The position numbers were made by a program, and so were the translations under genes. A DNA stretch of 64,000 nucleotides from Styela clava. Its lineage: Eukaryota > Chordata > Ascidiacea > Stolidobranchia > Styelidae. The notes beneath the pieces were generated by a model, which did not search any database, was not told where the DNA came from, and was given only the letters and a program-made list of their open reading frames with translations. Positions 1 to 11,700 of the stretch are shown in pieces. Every line of letters starts with the position of its first letter. The first letter of the stretch is position 1. Location: contig NC_135260.1 in the NCBI RefSeq assembly GCF_964204865.1, positions 20,940,001 to 21,004,000 on the forward strand, in the 5' to 3' direction.

Positions 1-343
1 AATTGTCGGATATTTCTTATAAGAAATTTAACAATTTTTCTTTGGTGCTGTTGGGCCAGAGAAAAGTTTTATCCTTTTATCAACTAAAAAAAAACACTCA
101 ACTTTGTGAACAACCAAAATGTTAACACTAACTCTGGTCTACTCTTCAGCTACCAACCTTTGTATTTGCAAAACTTGATAATGATTTGAGTTTAGATCTG
201 ACGCTTGACTTTGGTATTTTATATTCAAACTCCCATTTTCAAAGGTTCAAAGTTTAGAAATTTTGAAACGCCATTCAAACCACTATACTATATAGAACGC
301 ACTTCAAATTTCAATAACTATTCCAATAAAATACATATTGTAG

Positions 344-1346
344 GCAAGAATTCCATGTACATCCAAATGTAAATGCATCGGATGTAAAAATTATGAAGAA
401 ACAAATGATCGGAGATCATTAATGAGTTTAGCTGATGCTGCAGAAGTTCGTGTTCAACAACAAACAGCAGCTAAAACTAAATTATCAAATCAAATTGGTG
501 ATGTTAGGCCAACTGCTAGAACAACATCATCTGGTGAAAGGTAAATCTATTTGAGTTGATATTGTTACATGATTTTTTTCAGAATATTATTGTTGTATTT
601 GACAACCAATACCTTTTTCATATTACATCATTTTTAAATTAGTACAGCATGCCAACAATAGATAGTATAATGCCTCATGATTAGTTCGATATCTGTCTGA
701 TCATAAACGTTTATGCAAGCACTCATTACTATTTCCTTCCTCCTGCTTTCAGATTGCCGTACACATTTTTTACGCAAGAAGTTATAGAAGCAACTTGTAC
801 TTGTTTATTAGCTCAGGTGAGAAAATTGTCTAGCAAGTGCGTTTCATTGAGTAGGCCTAATATACATTTTCTGAAAAAAGTCATTATTAATCTTCGTGAA
901 ATAACATAATAATATTTGCCTTGCGATTAGATGATGTTTATTAGGAACAACCTGTATTTGCCATACAATGTTTTAAATATTTGATCAATTGGTAAGATTG
1001 TGTTTAAATTCTGGCAATACTTGTTAGTTACTTAAATATTGTTGTTTAGGCAGAAGAAGCTGAAAAAACCAACAGACCCATGGTAATTGCAGAAACCATG
1101 ATTTTAGAAGAGTTTGGAAGATGTGTAATGCAAATTATACAATCTGCCGGTAAAGCTAAAGGTATGTGTCGTCTTTAAGAACGTTTACATATGTATAGGT
1201 ACAAGCTCTTGCCTGAGATCAGACTATGACTATCTACATATACATTGGCAATGTGGCCAAACATAATTAATGAATGATATTCTTAAAAATTATTGTTGAC
1301 CAACATTAATGTATATTCATTGATTTTAGTGATGAATTTACACTGA
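344..1346 (+). CDS. LIN54: LIN54 (tesmin/TSO1-like CXC protein), C-terminal exons
   Basis: LIN54 is the DNA-binding subunit of the MuvB core of the DREAM complex; its two cysteine-rich CXC domains read CHR promoter elements of cell-cycle genes. The window enters inside the gene. Exons I can place are 344-540, 753-816, 1050-1161 and, less surely, 1330-1346; their phases agree (AG+A, phase 0, G+TG) and give 129 residues plus TGA. Exon 344-540 begins inside the second CXC domain ([11 protein letters not shown]) and continues with [20 protein letters not shown], nearly invariant in animal LIN54. Later exons encode a segment ending [15 protein letters not shown] and then ILEEFGRC and SAGKAK, the helical C-terminus that contacts MuvB partners. 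The 5' part lies left of the window. The tiny last exon (VMNLH) rests only on a good acceptor, correct phase and the expected protein length. Confidence 0.9.
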
Positions 1347-2900
1347 AGCTCGAAGAAATCATAGCATGATTGGTACAAGCATGGCATCATCGTTGATCGA
1401 TATGCCGAGCATATGTCAAGAATCTGATGGAATCCGGTGCGAGGTTGAGGAGGATACATGTGCAATGATATTAAACCTCGATTCCTGTTAGTGGTGATGG
1501 TGCACTATGAAAGTGACTTTCTGTCTACTCTAAAATACGAGCATGAAAGAATTTGTAATATGTTAGTGCAAGCGTGATTTCGACCCAGATGGGAAATTAT
1601 GTCAATTGTTCTTCTCATTTTTGGTTTGATAACGATCATGAGTTCTATAATGAATTTTGTGAAAATATTTCCAGTAAAGGTGTAATTTTGTAGTAAGCTT
1701 TAAAAAATATTTGGTCTCTATTATTACAAAGAGGTTATTCAGAAATTCAGTTTGTTAAAATTTTTGTTTCTTGCTGCCTCGATGGATTTCTGTCTACTGT
1801 AGTTTAGAAAATAGCTGTTACTAAATATTAAGCACACTAGGAGATGACGCTCTTCTCATATCCCAGTTTTATCACATGAGTGGTTAGTCTGTGCATAAGT
1901 TGAAATTTATGATAAGTTTAAGATTTTGTGATCACCATTTTCTTCACTCAGTCGACGAAAGTTACTTTCCACTTCTATTTAGTATATTGCTGTTTTCTAT
2001 TGATCTATTTCTGTTTTTCTCTTCGTTAAACTCTGGAAAGCAGTTTCTAAATATGTATTTATTTTTATCGAGCAAAATTGATATTTTAGATAGTGTTGAT
2101 GTTAATCAATATTCCAGCAGGCCTCGGTCGTCTGTGTATGATCTGTTGTTGTGCATTGTATTGGTATTCATTCCTTTGCGAAATGCATACTTTCAAACTA
2201 TGTGGTAAGCCCTTTAGAAATATAATAACCTCATCAAATCTTTGTCAGTTGTTCATCTTTTGTCATTTATAGTGGACATATTCATTATCAATGGCTTCGT
2301 TTGATGTTTTTGGTGCAAAACATCTGAATTATTTTCATGTGTTTTGTATATATATATACTTCTGAAATTTTTACGAACGCAAATGTGGTGTGGCAATATT
2401 TCTAATTGCTATTAGAAATATTTTTGAGAGCCAATTTTACGAATATAAAAATTTTCTAAGCATTTTATACAGAAAAATTTAAATTTTTGCTAAATTTATT
2501 GCGTTCATCGATTTAAATGATATTTTTTGAATTAATGTTTGTTGCCAAGCTTGGGACCAGGACAAATCATATATTACAAACATGATTTATCCTAGGTCAC
2601 ACTTAGCATGTCTTTTTCATTGCTTAATTGCACTTTTCATTGTGTGCTCTTTTTTTGCAACACAATGCCACTGATATATACCTAATCAACGTTTTTCTTA
2701 AATAAATTTGTGCCTATTTTGATAATTTATTTGTATCTTTGACGTATGGCTATGAGCAGAAAAGATAAAGAGATTCTGAAAGACTACTCTGGGAATAGGG
2801 AAAGAACCTTGCAATAAGGGGATATTATAGCATGCTTGTTGGAAAATACAGATTGAAGCATTCTCCATCGATGGGATTTGCAGTTCCGACGTCAATTGGG
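1347..2900. other. LIN54 3' flank, no recognised gene
   Basis: This is AT-rich sequence with no recognisable coding homology. The first part is probably LIN54 3' UTR. A 105-codon open frame at 1891-2208 is hydrophobic and low in complexity, with no family resemblance, and I do not call it a gene. Confidence 0.5.
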
Positions 2901-2939
2901 AAGTATACCTGTCGACAGTTTAAAATAAATATACTTCGA

Positions 2940-3191
2940 ACAGAACCACGCCGAGACGTATCGTAGCCAATCATTCGATATTCTTTTTTAAATTTGGTCT
3001 AGGCTTGGCAGGAGCACGGTCACGCTAGCCCAGATCTGACAGCAATACTCCATGCATTGACGTATCGGTGTTTTGTACAATAGAAGTACGAAGTTACCGA
3101 CGAATATCAGCGGGCACGTTCCAGAGATAAAACTTGCCGGGACTCGTGATATCGGATGAGTCATCATCGATCGACATCGCACATGAGCCAA
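2940..3191 (-). pseudogene. LINE reverse transcriptase fragment (jockey/CR1-like), degraded
   Basis: Read on the minus strand, this short stretch contains a segment of the form YK-x5-CMEYCCQIW-x10-LDQI, followed in another frame by KKEYRMIG. This matches the conserved C-terminal part of non-LTR reverse transcriptases (typical pattern LEY-x3-VW ... LD-x-IQ-x2-A-x-R-x-IG). Only this patch is left, with a frameshift near 2985; no RT active site and no 3' tail is visible nearby. The assignment to the jockey/CR1 side of the LINE tree is from memory of family patterns. Confidence 0.5.
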
Positions 3192-3199
3192 CTGCCAAA

Positions 3200-5249
3200 T
3201 TTTACCAAGAAAGTGACGTTCCTACAGCGTTCATATGCGGCTAAGAATGGTTTTTTGTTTTGGGCATCTGAAGTAGGCTATCTACAATGGGCGGTTTTAG
3301 GCCTGCCTAGCGTGAGTACGCTCTGACGGAGGCCTAGAAAGCAAGCAATGTGTCGACGGATTTGATTTTTACTTGTGGCAGAATTTTTCCTAAATCGACG
3401 CTGAAGGTGTGCACCGATTACGCAGGCCGTCCGAAATGTATGTCGTCGGCTGGTGCAGCGAACTGTTATGAAAACTCTCTGAAAAAAGGCCAAATGCTTT
3501 TGTGGTGGGCAGGATGCTTTGTGATGGCGCTGTGAGCGAGTTGGTCTCATAGCGTAATTGTTCAGATTTTTAGGCATAAAAAGCATCAGAGTGCAACTTC
3601 GCTATTCACTGTCGTATGCATAAAGCCATGTATTAAGATAATCGCCATCATACACTCTCGTTTTTACGCTCATTTTGCAATACCGGGTAAAGACAAACAC
3701 TGAATTTTAACTAAAACTAAACGTATGCTTTTTTGCGCTTGGATGTATTTTCTACTTAAACATTTATACTCTACTTTATTAAACGTTTATATACACGTTA
3801 AATCACAATCAATTGTTTACGTCATCGCTGTCGAGCTATGCAAAAATCCATTTATTTTGTGTTTAAAATACGCAACGATTACAGACTGCTTGGCTTGCCT
3901 AAAGTCTTCAAAAGTCACCATCAATAACTTCTAACAAGCTTACAACCACCAGGTCGAAAATACAGTTTTCAAAATGGGGAAGGCCCGCCCTATAAAGTTT
4001 GTAAGCAGACTTTTTAAATTTTTACATACATTTCACTATACATAAGAATCTTTCGCGATTTTGGTGTAATTATTCCTGCCATCTATCTACGTTCAAATTC
4101 CGGTTTTTATTATTACGTATCTGTCGAGTCTTGCACCCTGGTGGACATAAACGTCATTTTTTTTTATTTCTCGCAAAACTGTGCACTCTGTTCGACGAAC
4201 TATAAAGATATTGTGCGATCATTGGGGACCAACGCTGAGCGCAAATATATAAATGAACTTGGAGCCTACGTTTGCAAATAATTTCATTCTGATTGCTTTC
4301 TTTCGAGTCGGCTTTGATCGTCTTTATCGTCAACGTAAAATAAAAAGTCAACAATATCTTGAGTACTGGTCCCCGGTCCCCCGTTGTCTTTTTATGCTTG
4401 TACTTTTGTACGTGTTATGTTCGCGTTAAATAAGATTTTGGAAATGTCGTCACTGCGTATTTGTCAATAATTCTGATGAAATTGACGAATGGCATTGCTA
4501 CTAATTAGTCACAAATCAGTATATATCGACCATTCGTTCAGAAATCTTCGTTATGTTACTTCAATAAATACTTGTATTGGTGTTTCAAATTTTACGAAAC
4601 GGCTCACTAAAACTTGATATTGCCGCGACATTGATGCACTTTATGCTAGTATCGTAGCTACTGAAAATGAATGAATAAAAACACTATAACGCAAATATAA
4701 CACTCAACTTTGACGTTATGTGTGTATTTCTTGCGTGGTCGCCAAAAAACCGCAAGTGTGTTGTGTAATGATTGGTTTTTTGATTCGGTCGCCCGAGAGT
4801 GTTATGTCCACGCCCCGTTTACCAGACATTCGAATAGGTCACGTGAAAGTGGCCCGCGAGACGAAAAAGGTTGGGCAGGACTGGTGTAGACCGTAGTAGA
4901 GTGACGCTTTATTTGTGAGTGTTTTGGAGAGTTAGCGCTTACATTGTTACATTACGCAGCATTTGTTGACACTCATGCTGAACCCATTTCGTCAGCGTTA
5001 ATGTGACATCGTAAGAAAAAAGTCATTGTGCATGCGTATAAGCAAATTACATCATTATGAGGCAACAAGAATGTGAATTGCGTGGAATTTCAAATGGGCA
5101 TCTTGTGACCTCCCCCCGCCCCCGGAGAGCTTCTTACGCCCCGCAAGGGGTGCGCGCCCCCAAGTCTAAGAACCACTATCCTAGTCAATAACGCCAATAT
5201 TTTTTTTGGCCTAGTCGATAGCAAGAAATCTCTACCACACGTTTTAAAT
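3200..5249. other. Gene-free spacer with repeat fragments
   Basis: I see no supported gene. Near 5110-5185 a GC-rich patch ends in a sequence that reads, on the minus strand, like the CAGTGGTTCTTA terminus of many hAT elements, so part of this stretch is probably a decayed hAT-type repeat. The open frames at 3278-3586 and 3350-3535 overlap on opposite strands and resemble nothing I know. Confidence 0.4.
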
Positions 5250-5665
5250 CAGGGTGGTCCAAACCCAGGCCCGCGGGCCACTTGTGGCCCGCCGCTTCAT
5301 TATTTGTGGCCCGCGTCACATTCGGAGAGTAATCAAAAAATAGTATTTCGTGTTGTTTTGATAATGGGATTATTCAGAAAAATCTTTTGACATATTATTA
5401 CATCACTTATGTCACTGAATTGGCTAGTGTTATGGCTATCTGAGGCAACTAGCAAAGTTGAATGATGCGATTGGCAGTCTAATTTATTATCTGGCTTTCT
5501 ATCTTTTTGGTCGGGAATATATGCTAACAATATATGTATCATAGAAAACTAAAAAACGAATGCGGATGTATTGCACTGTTTACCTATTCTTGGCACTATT
5601 GTGGCCCGCGAACAATGCAAAAATAATTTTGTGGCCCACGGAGCCAACAACCATGGACCACCCTG
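5250..5665. mobile_element. hAT-type MITE with 8 bp target duplication (416 bp)
   Basis: The element starts CAGGGTGGTCCA and ends TGGACCACCCTG, a terminal inverted repeat of at least 12 bp followed by GGCCCGCGG-rich subterminal sequence on both sides. It is flanked by TTTTAAAT (5242-5249) and TTCTAAAT (5666-5673), an 8 bp target duplication with one mismatch, as expected for hAT transposons. It has no transposase and is non-autonomous. A related copy lies in the ISL2EU transposase intron, ending at 23773. Confidence 0.85.
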
Positions 5666-5814
5666 TTCTAAATGATTGATATTCTATGTTTTGCAGTTAT
5701 TTTGAATGAAAACGTGTAATTATAAGTAAATGGATATCGGTTTTCATATTTTGTATAGAAAATCTCGTATTTCTCTACTTTGTAATTTTGCTTTTTATGA
5801 ATAAAAATATAGGA

Positions 5815-5950
5815 CGTCCCCCGAAAATAAGCTCTAGTGTTATTTTCGAAAACAAAATTGAAATGAGACCCAGTCTTATTTTCGGGGAAATACGGTATGT
5901 GCGAGGCGATTGCTGGACTTCTCGCCGTCGTTGGGTGGGTGTTTTTGGTG
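5815..5950. repeat. Short TIR repeat plus SINE fragment
   Basis: CCCCGAAAATAAG (from about 5819) and CTTATTTTCGGGG (to about 5888) form an inverted pair about 70 bp across, a short interspersed repeat of a kind common in animal genomes. Directly after it, 5897-5945 matches the body of the tRNA-derived SINE found elsewhere in this window (GATTGCTGGACT, then the CTCGCCG block). Confidence 0.5.
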
Positions 5951-6104
5951 AAAGAATTATTGATAGCAAGCCACGGAAAATCCGTTTTGCAGTAAATCGT
6001 TCGAGAATAGAGAAAAATGGTGTTGGAAAAGGCATAAGAGTTTACGTCTCACTGAAAATGCCGCAAATTTGCATTAAAAAAATGTTAAATTTTTTTCAAA
6101 ATTA

Positions 6105-6129
6105 TAATATATATATATATATATATATA
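6105..6129. repeat. (AT)n microsatellite
   Basis: About 25 bp of alternating AT. Confidence 0.9.
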
Positions 6130-6364
6130 ATTCAATAGTCCAATAATTGACCCTTCAGTTTAGGAGCTCCAGTGGAGATAGGATTTGTCTAGGAACGTTG
6201 GTCATCTAGAATCTAGATTCCAGAACAACATTGATATTGCGATCAAACAGAAAAGATTTTATGATGTCAAAAATCTGACCATATATATATACCATAGTAT
6301 ATATCAATTTTTAGCAGGAGCTCGGCGCCGGCGACTGTATCAAAAGTTCTGCAATATGGCGTAT

Positions 6365-6570
6365 CTTGTTTAGCGTGCAGGGGGATTGCTGGAAAGTGAC
6401 TCCTCGCGGTCGTATGGTGGTTCACGTAACCGCTAGCCGGTTACGGCTTTCTCCACCATCAAATCTATGTATCTGAAACATATAACTGGTTAACTGGTTT
6501 GCACACCCGACATGAATCTGTCAGCTGGATGAGAGGCTGTGGTTTGCCATAATATTAAGTGGTCTTATAT
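6365..6570 (+). repeat. tRNA-derived SINE, truncated body
   Basis: The stretch shares the GGATTGCTGG ... GGTTCACGTAACCGCT ... GGTTACGGCTT ... TCCACCATCAA order of blocks with the fuller SINE copies at 13517-13840 and 40549-40900, but lacks the tRNA-like head. It is diverged. Confidence 0.6.
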
Positions 6571-8590
6571 ATATATATGCTTTCTTCTTACCGGAATAAA
6601 TATGGAAATGCCATCCTGCTCTTGAAGAAACGTACTTATTCTCTTCGGAAGAATATTTAAAGTGTCATTCGAGCAAGTTCAATAGGAGGCTCGACACTGT
6701 TTGTCCTTGGGTATATTCATCTATCTGAGTTTCGCACACTTTCGATGAAAATCGAGCGTCGTAGGAAATTTTTAGTCGCTTGCGTCGTGTATGACCCGCA
6801 TGAGAAGCATTCTTCTTACCAATGACAATACATAATACTAATAGTATATTAACTGGTTTCGTATGTATGTATGTATGTTTATTAGTCTCGTAGTAGTAAG
6901 CAATATATATAAAAAATTGACAATATTAATATTGGAGACTGGACGCATGCACAAGACCGTACTGGCCTAAAACACAAATGTGCGACATGCACCCCTTTTG
7001 ACAAGTACAGAACAAAAAATGTTAGATTAAATGCATATGATATACGACTTTCGTATTGGGGGACACGACTTTCGCGTAGGCTAAATCGTCGCAATTGTTC
7101 ATATCCCTGAAAAAGTTGAAAATTAGGCTCGCAATAAACAGTATATGAAACACTTGACCGGGACAGTGCGACTTGAACCAACCTTTCCGAGGCTCAGCAT
7201 AAAAGGTGATAAAATGATTAATAAAAACAAATAAATAAAAACTGATTATAAAATCAGGAAAGCAAACAAAACCTTGGACAAGGTTTTAAACGTACAGAAT
7301 ATAAGATGGAAGGTTTTGCCAAAAAGAAGTGGTAGCCTACGTGTTCACACACCTGAAATTATTGAATCCATTCACACACACAACCACAAGGCTATAATAA
7401 AATTAGAAAAAAGAGAGAAGCTGCAGCTAAATTATATATTAAACAAAAATGCAGATGCATGTAGATGTTGGCTAAACATCATATTATAGTAGTTCTCCAT
7501 CTCTCACTGAACTAGTAGAGTGAGTCGCAAATCAGTGATAATTGGGCTGCCTCCGATAAAAAAAATGTATTGATATTAAATAAAAAATATTTATGACAGC
7601 TATACCGCATGGCAGGGATGTTTAAGTCTGCCGGGCGTAATAGTTTGTCAAAATTGGACTTTCCCGACGTAAGTCTACAAACTTACAACTCACTTCTGCG
7701 TAGAAAAGTTTTCAGAAAAACATTGCGTCATCATCATTCATTTGAGTTGGCGAGTATCGAGTTACTTGGACCAATTTGATATTACAGAGTCAGAATAAAC
7801 CGTAATTCGTATAAATGTACGAGTTTTCAAGACATTCCTGCAATTGTTAATACACTTTCTATTTGCCAAACACTTTAGCCATCTCAGCGAAAAGTAGAGA
7901 AACTGAGAATAACTGTAAAACACGATTCTTAGTCACAACAATGTCGGATTCACCATTAGGCAAGATAGACTTGAGCCTATATTGGCGTCACTGTAAGAGG
8001 GGCCCCTCACAAATGACATAGCCTAGGGGCCTCTCATCGGCCTCGTTCGCATGCATCTATTCCACGATAGCAGTAAGTAGATTGGTATGGTAGCGTGTTA
8101 CCAGGCCACATGCATAGCAGAAATATTATATGTGATACCACCGATTTGGAAAGATGAATATGTATTTAGGATGTGCAAAGTAACTTTCGTTGAACCCAAT
8201 GCAAATAATCTATTTACTGTGCAAACGTCATTTCACGTCGTTATCATTTAGTGCATACGATATTTGCGAATTAGATGAGCCGAGATAGTCCTCCTCAATT
8301 ATGCCCGTTTCAATTTAAGCGTCACCGAAATCGCTACCAATACAATTCAGCGGAGGTGAGTTCTGTACCAATATTTATGATAACAACGCGCGCGTACAAC
8401 TTTAAATGTGTCGGTAAACACGTGGTGTATCACCGTCGACAACTTGATACCTCACTGATGGAGGACGCCCTAGGCAGTGCACGATAACTAGAAGTTGAAA
8501 TTCGACGTCTGAGGACCATTGCCAAAACTGCATATCAACCAGTGACAAGTTGCACAAGTCGCAAAATCACCTCCGTAATGGGTAATTTGC
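6571..8590. other. Gene-free spacer before RPSA 3' end
   Basis: The stretch contains a short TATG microsatellite (about 6858-6880) followed by a repeat-like block to about 7195, and otherwise low-complexity AT-rich sequence. No coding region, RNA gene or defined transposon end could be supported. Confidence 0.4.
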
Positions 8591-8663
8591 AGCCCAACCC
8601 TTATGACCTCAAAACTGCCTGTTGAAATGCAACATGAAACCAAATAAGATATTGCCCAAAATT

Positions 8664-8669
8664 TTTATT
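8664..8669 (-). other. RPSA polyadenylation signal
   Basis: AATAAA on the minus strand, about 50 bp downstream of the RPSA stop codon. Confidence 0.6.
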
Positions 8670-8718
8670 GCAAGTTCACAATGCATTGCGATACAAGATG
8701 GGCATATTCTGGAACTCT

Positions 8719-11700
8719 TCACCACTCTGTACTCGCTCCCCAATCTGCTGTGACACCAGGAGTGGTTCCCGCGGCTGGTGGTGGTGGTGCTGGAGCAGCA
8801 CCCCAATCGCTGGCTTGATTCGGGTCAGGAGCTGCTGACCAATCATCAGTTGTGTTGGTATCGAAACCCCCAGTAGCAACTTGTTGGGTTGTTGGTTGAC
8901 TGGCACTAGCATCCAAGATTCCAGTTTGCTCACCAGCCCAGTCTTGTTGAGTCTGCAAAAAGCGATGTGAATATTAATTTATTATTTCAAGGAAATTTGC
9001 TCAGAGCAACGTCAAGTCACTCACTCAGGATAAAAGAGACTCATTTATGAACATTATTGATATTCAAACATGCATTACAAATCACCACAATTCTATATAG
9101 TTTCAGCATATTTTGGCAATGAGATTGGTCAGCATGCTACTTCAAGAGAGAATTATTTTGTCATCAATACAATAAAAATGTGACAGCAATAAAATTAAAT
9201 TGATTTGGTATGCACAGGAGAGAGCAATACAATGCTTGGGAGTGTGCACAACCTTGCTTGGAGTCAATGTGTAAAGTTTAAAGTCATATGTAAACCCTGC
9301 TTTCGGTACTCCCGAAGTATGTGAACCAAGATGACGGACACTGGAACGTAGTATATGTACCAGTTTAGGGTCAGACCATAATTTCAGGTACAAATACTAC
9401 GGGAGTCACTTGGCTAGACCCCGAACTCGTAATAGAATCGAATTATGGGAAATTGGAAAAAAATAATGGTCTATTATTAAATTATCAACCCTAACCTGGT
9501 ACACATACTACTTTCCGGTGTCCGCCATCTTGGTTCACATACTCCGAGAGTACCCTGCTTTCCAACTAAAAAACCAAAGCAATATTGTTACACCTACCTG
9601 TTCACCACCCCAGTCTTGTTGGTATGATTGCTGCTGTTCAGTTTCTTTTTGTTCTTTCTCTAATTGAGCGATTTCATCCTTCTCAATTTCTTCTTGTTCT
9701 CTGAAGAAGTAAAGATCAGCCATGACATCCCAATCTTGAGTGCGGGAAATTGTTCCACGAAGGCGTAAAACCTGCAAGTGTTGTAGAACAAAACAAATTC
9801 TTTTAAAAAAATGTGATGAGTAAGCTTAAACTAGTAGACAGACCACTAAAAATAATATTCGAAATCTCGATTTGAAAAAGATTTCACAGAATGCCCAGTA
9901 CGTCCACAAGCTTGCAGACTATTCATTGCTTTTTCCAAAGCAATTTACATTGCACGATATGTAGAACTTTCACAACTTAATGCAAATGAAGAATATTTAG
10001 TATCAAACCATTTCCCCTTAATTCAACAGTTAGAGCTATTAATTGAAATACAAAAAACAATCGCAATGGGTGACCAACGTTTCCACTTGGTTTTTCTAAT
10101 AGGAATCTAAAAATTATGTTACCCAGAGAACCCTAATGCTACAAGCAAAATTAGCTTACCTCTCGTGCAAGCAACCACCACATGAGACCAATAGAATGCT
10201 TGGCTTTGTTATTGCAAGGGATGGCAATATCGACGTATCGAAGAGGAGAATCAGTGTTTGTGAATGCAATCACAGGGATGTTGACATAAGCGGACTCACA
10301 AATAGGTTGATGATCAGTGCGAGGATCCGTTACAATCAACAAGCGAGGCTCTCGGAAGACAGCCTTAACAGAAGATTGATTATGTTAGGTTGTTCGCATA
10401 AAGTTCACTGCATTTACAAAATTACAGATTTTTTTAAAATTTGGTACCAGTTATTTTTTATATCATTGACAATTAGATCACAGAATATACAATAATAAAA
10501 TTCAATAATATTAACACAAGCTAACTATAGATCTCAGATCTCATTTGACGAAATGTACCTGGATCTGATTGGTGAAAGCACCAGGTGTGTATCTTCCAGC
10601 AATAGCAGTTGCACCAGTAGCAGATGCGAATTTGAGAACAGCACGTTGTCCAAACTGTTTCGATGAAATGACACAAATATCTACTGGATTCTCAATTGCA
10701 ACAATCGCACGAGCAGCAAGTTGAAGCTTCTCCCAGGTCTGAATTAAAAGAACAATTAGAAAATAAAAGCATGTTGTACAAATACACTCTGGGTCGCGAG
10801 AAATTGGGACTTAACACCATGGCAAAACCAATCTCCATAATTTAACCATTTCTGATGAAAAATAGTTGGGTCCAATCGACTTTTCTACAATTTGCAACCT
10901 AACCAGAAAAACAAAAAATTGATATAAAAAGCATCAGCCCTGCTATGCTGCAATAAGCTTATTCGGATCGGCCATATCTCAATGATTTCCACTAATAGCA
11001 TATTAAAGTTGATCAGGTCTAATAGCTTTTCCGATATACAAATCCTGTTTCTGCGAAAGTATCAAGTAAACAAACAAATTCAAGCACACCTTTTTCAGAT
11101 TGATGATATAAACTCCATCGGCACGAGTTTTGTAGATGTATTGTTCCATCTGAAAGTCGCAGTTGGTTGTACCGATATGTGTGGTCGCAGCCAACATTTT
11201 CGATACATCGTCTTCCTTCAGACTCAGAATATCCAAACCTACAAAATTCAATTTAGCACAACTTTTATGAATACATAAAATAATACATACGGTTCATATA
11301 TATACAGCATTTGTCATGATTTAAACAGGGGTACAGATTAATAGATTTTAAATTAACTATATTGGTAAGAATGCAGTCACTTCTGTATTGCAAGTAAATC
11401 ATGACACATCCTAAATGTTAAAACTATTAATTGAAAAATTAACTCCGAAGGTCCGATTATCTTCGAATCTTAGAACTGTGCCGCACTATTAAACAATAGA
11501 CATGAATGTACTGCATGAGCAATCTCACCTTATAATATAATTTAAAGAGAGCAAAAATAAAACAGTTTTAATCGGGCTTTAAGCATAAACGAATAGGAAA
11601 AAACACAATGAGATACAGGCAAATCAGGCATTAGTTGAGGTTGTGGGAATAGTGATAGAAATATACAAGCCGGTGATATACAGACTTTTCCGACCACATG

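Noticed and set aside
1891-2208. 105-codon open frame after LIN54
   Set aside because: Hydrophobic, low-complexity translation with no family motif, in probable 3' UTR, and no splice or promoter support.
3278-3586. 102-codon minus-strand frame opposite a 61-codon plus-strand frame
   Set aside because: Overlapping antisense frames without recognisable homology; probably chance in a slightly GC-richer patch.
5788-6138. 116-codon plus-strand frame
   Set aside because: It is made of a short TIR repeat, a SINE fragment and an (AT)n tract, so it is not a gene.
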